From contig CAWIHB010000024.1 of assembly GCA_963835775.1 (NCBI GenBank), positions 434,001-498,000 of the forward strand: DNA of 64,000 nucleotides. The letters are read 5' to 3'. The DNA comes from Palsa-504 sp963835775 (lineage in GTDB: Bacteria; Actinomycetota; Actinomycetes; Streptosporangiales; Streptosporangiaceae). The notes under the pieces are model-generated. The model did not search any database and had not been told where the DNA came from. It saw only the letters and a program-made list of their open reading frames with translations. Positions 61,885-64,000 of this stretch are shown here, one piece after another. How positions within the stretch are numbered: position 1 is the first letter of the stretch; every line of letters starts with the position of its first letter. A program made the position numbers and the translations under genes.

Positions 61885-63027
61885 TTACACCGGGCTCTTG
61901 GTCGGCGTCTGAATGCTGCCGTTCTCGATACCCGCCTTGATCTGCTGCAGTTCCGCCTGCAGGGCCGCCGGGACCTTGGCGGAGAAGTCGTGGTACGGAG
62001 ACAGCACCGCGCCGCCGTTGGACAGGGTGCCGACGTAGGTGCCGCCGGTCAGCGTGCCCTTGGCTGCGGACAGCACCGCGTTCGACACCGCGGCCACGAT
62101 GCCCTTGGTCACGCTGGTGATGAAGTACGGGCAGTACTGCGGTGCGCTGACACAGCCGTCGGTGTCCACCCAGAACATGTTCACCTTGTTGCTGCCGGCC
62201 GCCTGGTCCGCTTCCTGGACCGCCTTGGCCGCGCCGAGACCGACGTTGCCCGCGACCGGGAAGATGATGTCGGCGCCCTCAGTGATGAACGTCTGGGTCA
62301 GCTGCTGGCCCTTGGTCTGGTTGGTGAAGTCGCCGGTGAAGGAGCCCTTCTGGGTCTGCTCGTTCCAGCCGAGCACCTGCACGTGGGTGCCGTGCTTCTG
62401 GTTGTAGTACTGGACGCCGTCCCAGAAGCCGTCCATGTAGATCGTGACGGTCCCGAAGTCCTCACCGCCGAACGTGGCCACCTTGCCGGTCTTGGTCATG
62501 CCCGCGGCCAGGTAACCGCCGAGGAAACCGTCCTGCACGGTGTTGAACACCAGCTGGTCGATGTTGGATTCCTTGGTGCCGGTCAGGCAGGCCGACGCGT
62601 AGGAGCAGTCCACGATGGCGAACTTCTGGGTCGGGTTGGCCTTGGCCGCGGTCTCGGTGGCCGCGGCCATCAGGAAGCCGACGGCGACGATGATGCCGCA
62701 CTTCTCGCCGAGGAAGGTGTTGATGTTCGGCGTGTAGTCGCTCTGCGTCGTCGACTGCAGGTACTTGACGGTGATGCTCGAGTCGGCCGCCGCGGCCGCC
62801 TGCATGCCAGCCCACGACGAGGCGTTGAACGACCGGTCGTTGATCCCGCCGGTGTCGGTGACCATGCAGCCGAGGAACTTGGCCCCGGCGGCGGCTGAAC
62901 TCGTCGCTGAGCTCGTGGCCGAGCTGGAAGTGCTGGATGTCGCCGAGCTGTGGCTGCTGCCGCACGCGCCGATCACCAGCGTGGCGGACACGGCCAGCGC
63001 CGCCGTGGCCCATGCGCTGTGTTTCAC
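61885..63027 (-). CDS. BMP-family nucleoside-binding lipoprotein
   Basis: From the GTG at 63027 (with GGAGG upstream) the protein has 380 residues. It has a signal with lipobox LVIGACGSS, then a Ser/Ala linker and the BMP domain: FLGCMVTDTGGINDRSFNAS, FNTVQDGFLGGYLAAGMT, IIFPVAGNVGLGAAKAVQEA. It binds nucleosides for the ABC system encoded downstream on the same strand. The cytidine deaminase gene is divergent. Confidence 0.94.
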   Translation of the reverse strand: MKHSAWATAALAVSATLVIGACGSSHSSATSSTSSSATSSATSSAAAGAKFLGCMVTDTGGINDRSFNASSWAGMQAAAAADSSITVKYLQSTTQSDYTPNINTFLGEKCGIIVAVGFLMAAATETAAKANPTQKFAIVDCSYASACLTGTKESNIDQLVFNTVQDGFLGGYLAAGMTKTGKVATFGGEDFGTVTIYMDGFWDGVQYYNQKHGTHVQVLGWNEQTQKGSFTGDFTNQTKGQQLTQTFITEGADIIFPVAGNVGLGAAKAVQEADQAAGSNKVNMFWVDTDGCVSAPQYCPYFITSVTKGIVAAVSNAVLSAAKGTLTGGTYVGTLSNGGAVLSPYHDFSAKVPAALQAELQQIKAGIENGSIQTPTKSPV

Positions 63028-63493
63028 GCTTACCTCCACTGGGCCAGGCACTCAGCAGCGCCTGGCCTCGCATTCGTCCTGGGTTGTCCCGCAGGTTATG
63101 CCTGGTTACCTCCCCTGGGAAGGGGACACGCGCCTCCCTGGCCTGCTCGTTGCCGAATCGGAACCCGAACCCCGTGGCATTCCTGGCTTGGCGGACATAC
63201 GGTCAGGCCTCCCGCCCGGCGTCTTGGTGCTTTCCTACAGCCCCGGTACGCAGGCCCGGCCCGGCCCGGGCGAAGATCCTGACGAAAACATCAGCTTCGT
63301 CCGGTGTAGCCCAAGTCTGGGCGGGCATGTCTGAGGCGATGTTCCTTGCTCCGGCGCGGACAGCCTCCCTGCGGCGGTCGTGCCGGTGACACGGAAGGGT
63401 CCGCGTGGATCAGGCCACCCTGCAGCCTGGTCCACGCGGACCCCGCAACCCCACCGGTCCCGAGCAGAACTTCCCTCGCTAAAGTGCCCCCCG
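63028..63493. other. Divergent promoter region of the BMP and cdd genes
   Basis: This 466-bp gap has no supportable gene. It holds the large hairpin at 63397-63443, near cdd, and presumably the promoters of both genes. Confidence 0.5.
63397..63443 (+). promoter_or_regulatory. 19-bp-stem hairpin just upstream of cdd
   Basis: GGGTCCGCGTGGATCAGGC (63397-63415) is complementary to 63425-63443 over 19 bp with one U-G wobble, around the loop CACCCTGCA. It ends 50 bases before the cdd start, so it lies in the cdd leader or promoter. An attenuator, operator or antisense terminator are all possible. Confidence 0.65.
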
Positions 63494-64000
63494 TGAGCAT
63501 CGACTGGCCTGGCCTGCGCGCGGCCGCCGTAGCGGCGGCCGCCCGGGCCTACGCGCCCTATTCGGGACTGCGGGTCGGCGCGGCCGGCCAGGCCGCCGGC
63601 GGGCGGGTGGTGACCGGCTGCAACGTGGAGAACGCCTCCTACGGCCTGACCTTGTGCGCCGAGTGCGGCCTGGTCAGCGCCCTGCACAGTACCGCCAGCG
63701 AGCCCAGTACCGCCAGCGAGCCCAGTGCCGCCAGCGAGCCCGGTACCGCCAGCGAGCCCGGTGCCGCCAGCGAGCCCGGTACCGCCAGCGAGCCCGGCGC
63801 GGTGCCGCGGCTGGTCGCGGTGGCGGTGGTGGCCGGCGACGGCGCTCCGCTGCTGCCCTGCGGCCGGTGCCGTCAGCTGCTGCTCAAGGCCGGCGGCCCC
63901 GGGCTGCTGGTGGACACCGACCGCGGTCCGGTCCGGCTCGACGTCCTGCTCCCGGCCGCCTTCACCGGCACCGACCTGGCCGAGCGCCGCGAGCCACAGC
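63494..64000 (+). CDS. cdd: Cytidine deaminase with an in-frame hexapeptide array, 3' end outside the window
   Basis: The GTG at 63494 opens a frame that runs off the end (169 codons seen). The zinc motif CNVENASYGLTLCAECGLVS and the second PCGRCRQLLL are present, so this is a homotetrameric cytidine deaminase. Between them, at about residues 66-101, lie six copies of a STASEP-like hexapeptide from 18-bp repeats, which the family lacks. The enzyme belongs functionally to the adjacent nucleoside transporter. Confidence 0.94.
63688..63795 (+). repeat. Six 18-bp repeats within cdd
   Basis: Tandem in-frame units of AGTACCGCCAGCGAGCCC type encode STASEP, SAASEP, GTASEP and GAASEP variants. Confidence 0.95.

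Overview
The window is very GC-rich DNA with dense coding, frequent GTG/TTG starts and stop/start overlaps between neighbouring genes. Its conserved blocks (mec-cysO-cysM, rimP-nusA-ylxR-infB-DUF503-rbfA-truB-ribF, dxr-rip-ispG, DUF3039, DUF2017, DUF3618 and DUF4439 families, the HelD-type helicase) point to an actinomycete chromosome. I cannot fix the genus from sequence alone.

Layout. 1-6800: a degraded oxidoreductase end, a thioredoxin-TPR co-chaperone, a small heat-shock gene with a structured 5' leader and a MerR-type regulator, a MarR regulator whose tail is written by 14-bp repeats, YqgE, DUF3039, a frameshifted helicase, and a truncated AfsR/LuxR-type ATPase next to an orphan 25-bp palindrome. 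6800-9400: NAD salvage (nicotinamidase, nicotinate phosphoribosyltransferase) plus a YbaK-type deacylase. 9440-14760: clpS, DUF2017, the sulfur-carrier cysteine pathway (mec, cysO, cysM), an Rv1339-like hydrolase, rph, rdgB and bcp, in the same order as the M. tuberculosis block but without the rhomboid and murI genes. 14793-17880: a tRNA-Leu followed by transposon debris, a complete IS256-family element and a duplicated 246-bp kdpA/transposase chimera. 18000-25330: quinone reductase, FIST protein, DUF3618, a DUF222-HNH endonuclease gene framed by long inverted repeats, gcvH, gcvT and pterin dehydratase. 25500-32034: a secreted alkaline-phosphatase-superfamily enzyme (frameshifted signal peptide) and the MEP-pathway block dxr-rip-ispG.

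32141-38946 holds a DeoR regulator divergent from a three-gene sugar ABC transporter and a lipoprotein hydrolase. 39000-46984 is a regulator-rich stretch: frameshifted GNAT, MarR, TPR fragment, an unrecognised 317-aa protein, ROK, HelD-type helicase, and two ferritin-like DUF4439 proteins. 47088-55365 is the canonical transcription/translation operon. 55574-64000 is a nucleoside salvage cluster: phosphosugar mutase, two permeases, double ABC ATPase, BMP lipoprotein and, divergently, cytidine deaminase running off the end.

The most unusual structures are the HNH cassette between 220- and 239-bp inverted repeats, the two mutually exclusive hairpins over the hsp20 ribosome binding site, long hairpins between the binding-protein and transporter genes of both ABC operons, in-frame tandem repeats inside several otherwise conserved proteins, and three genes that each look one G short in a G run.
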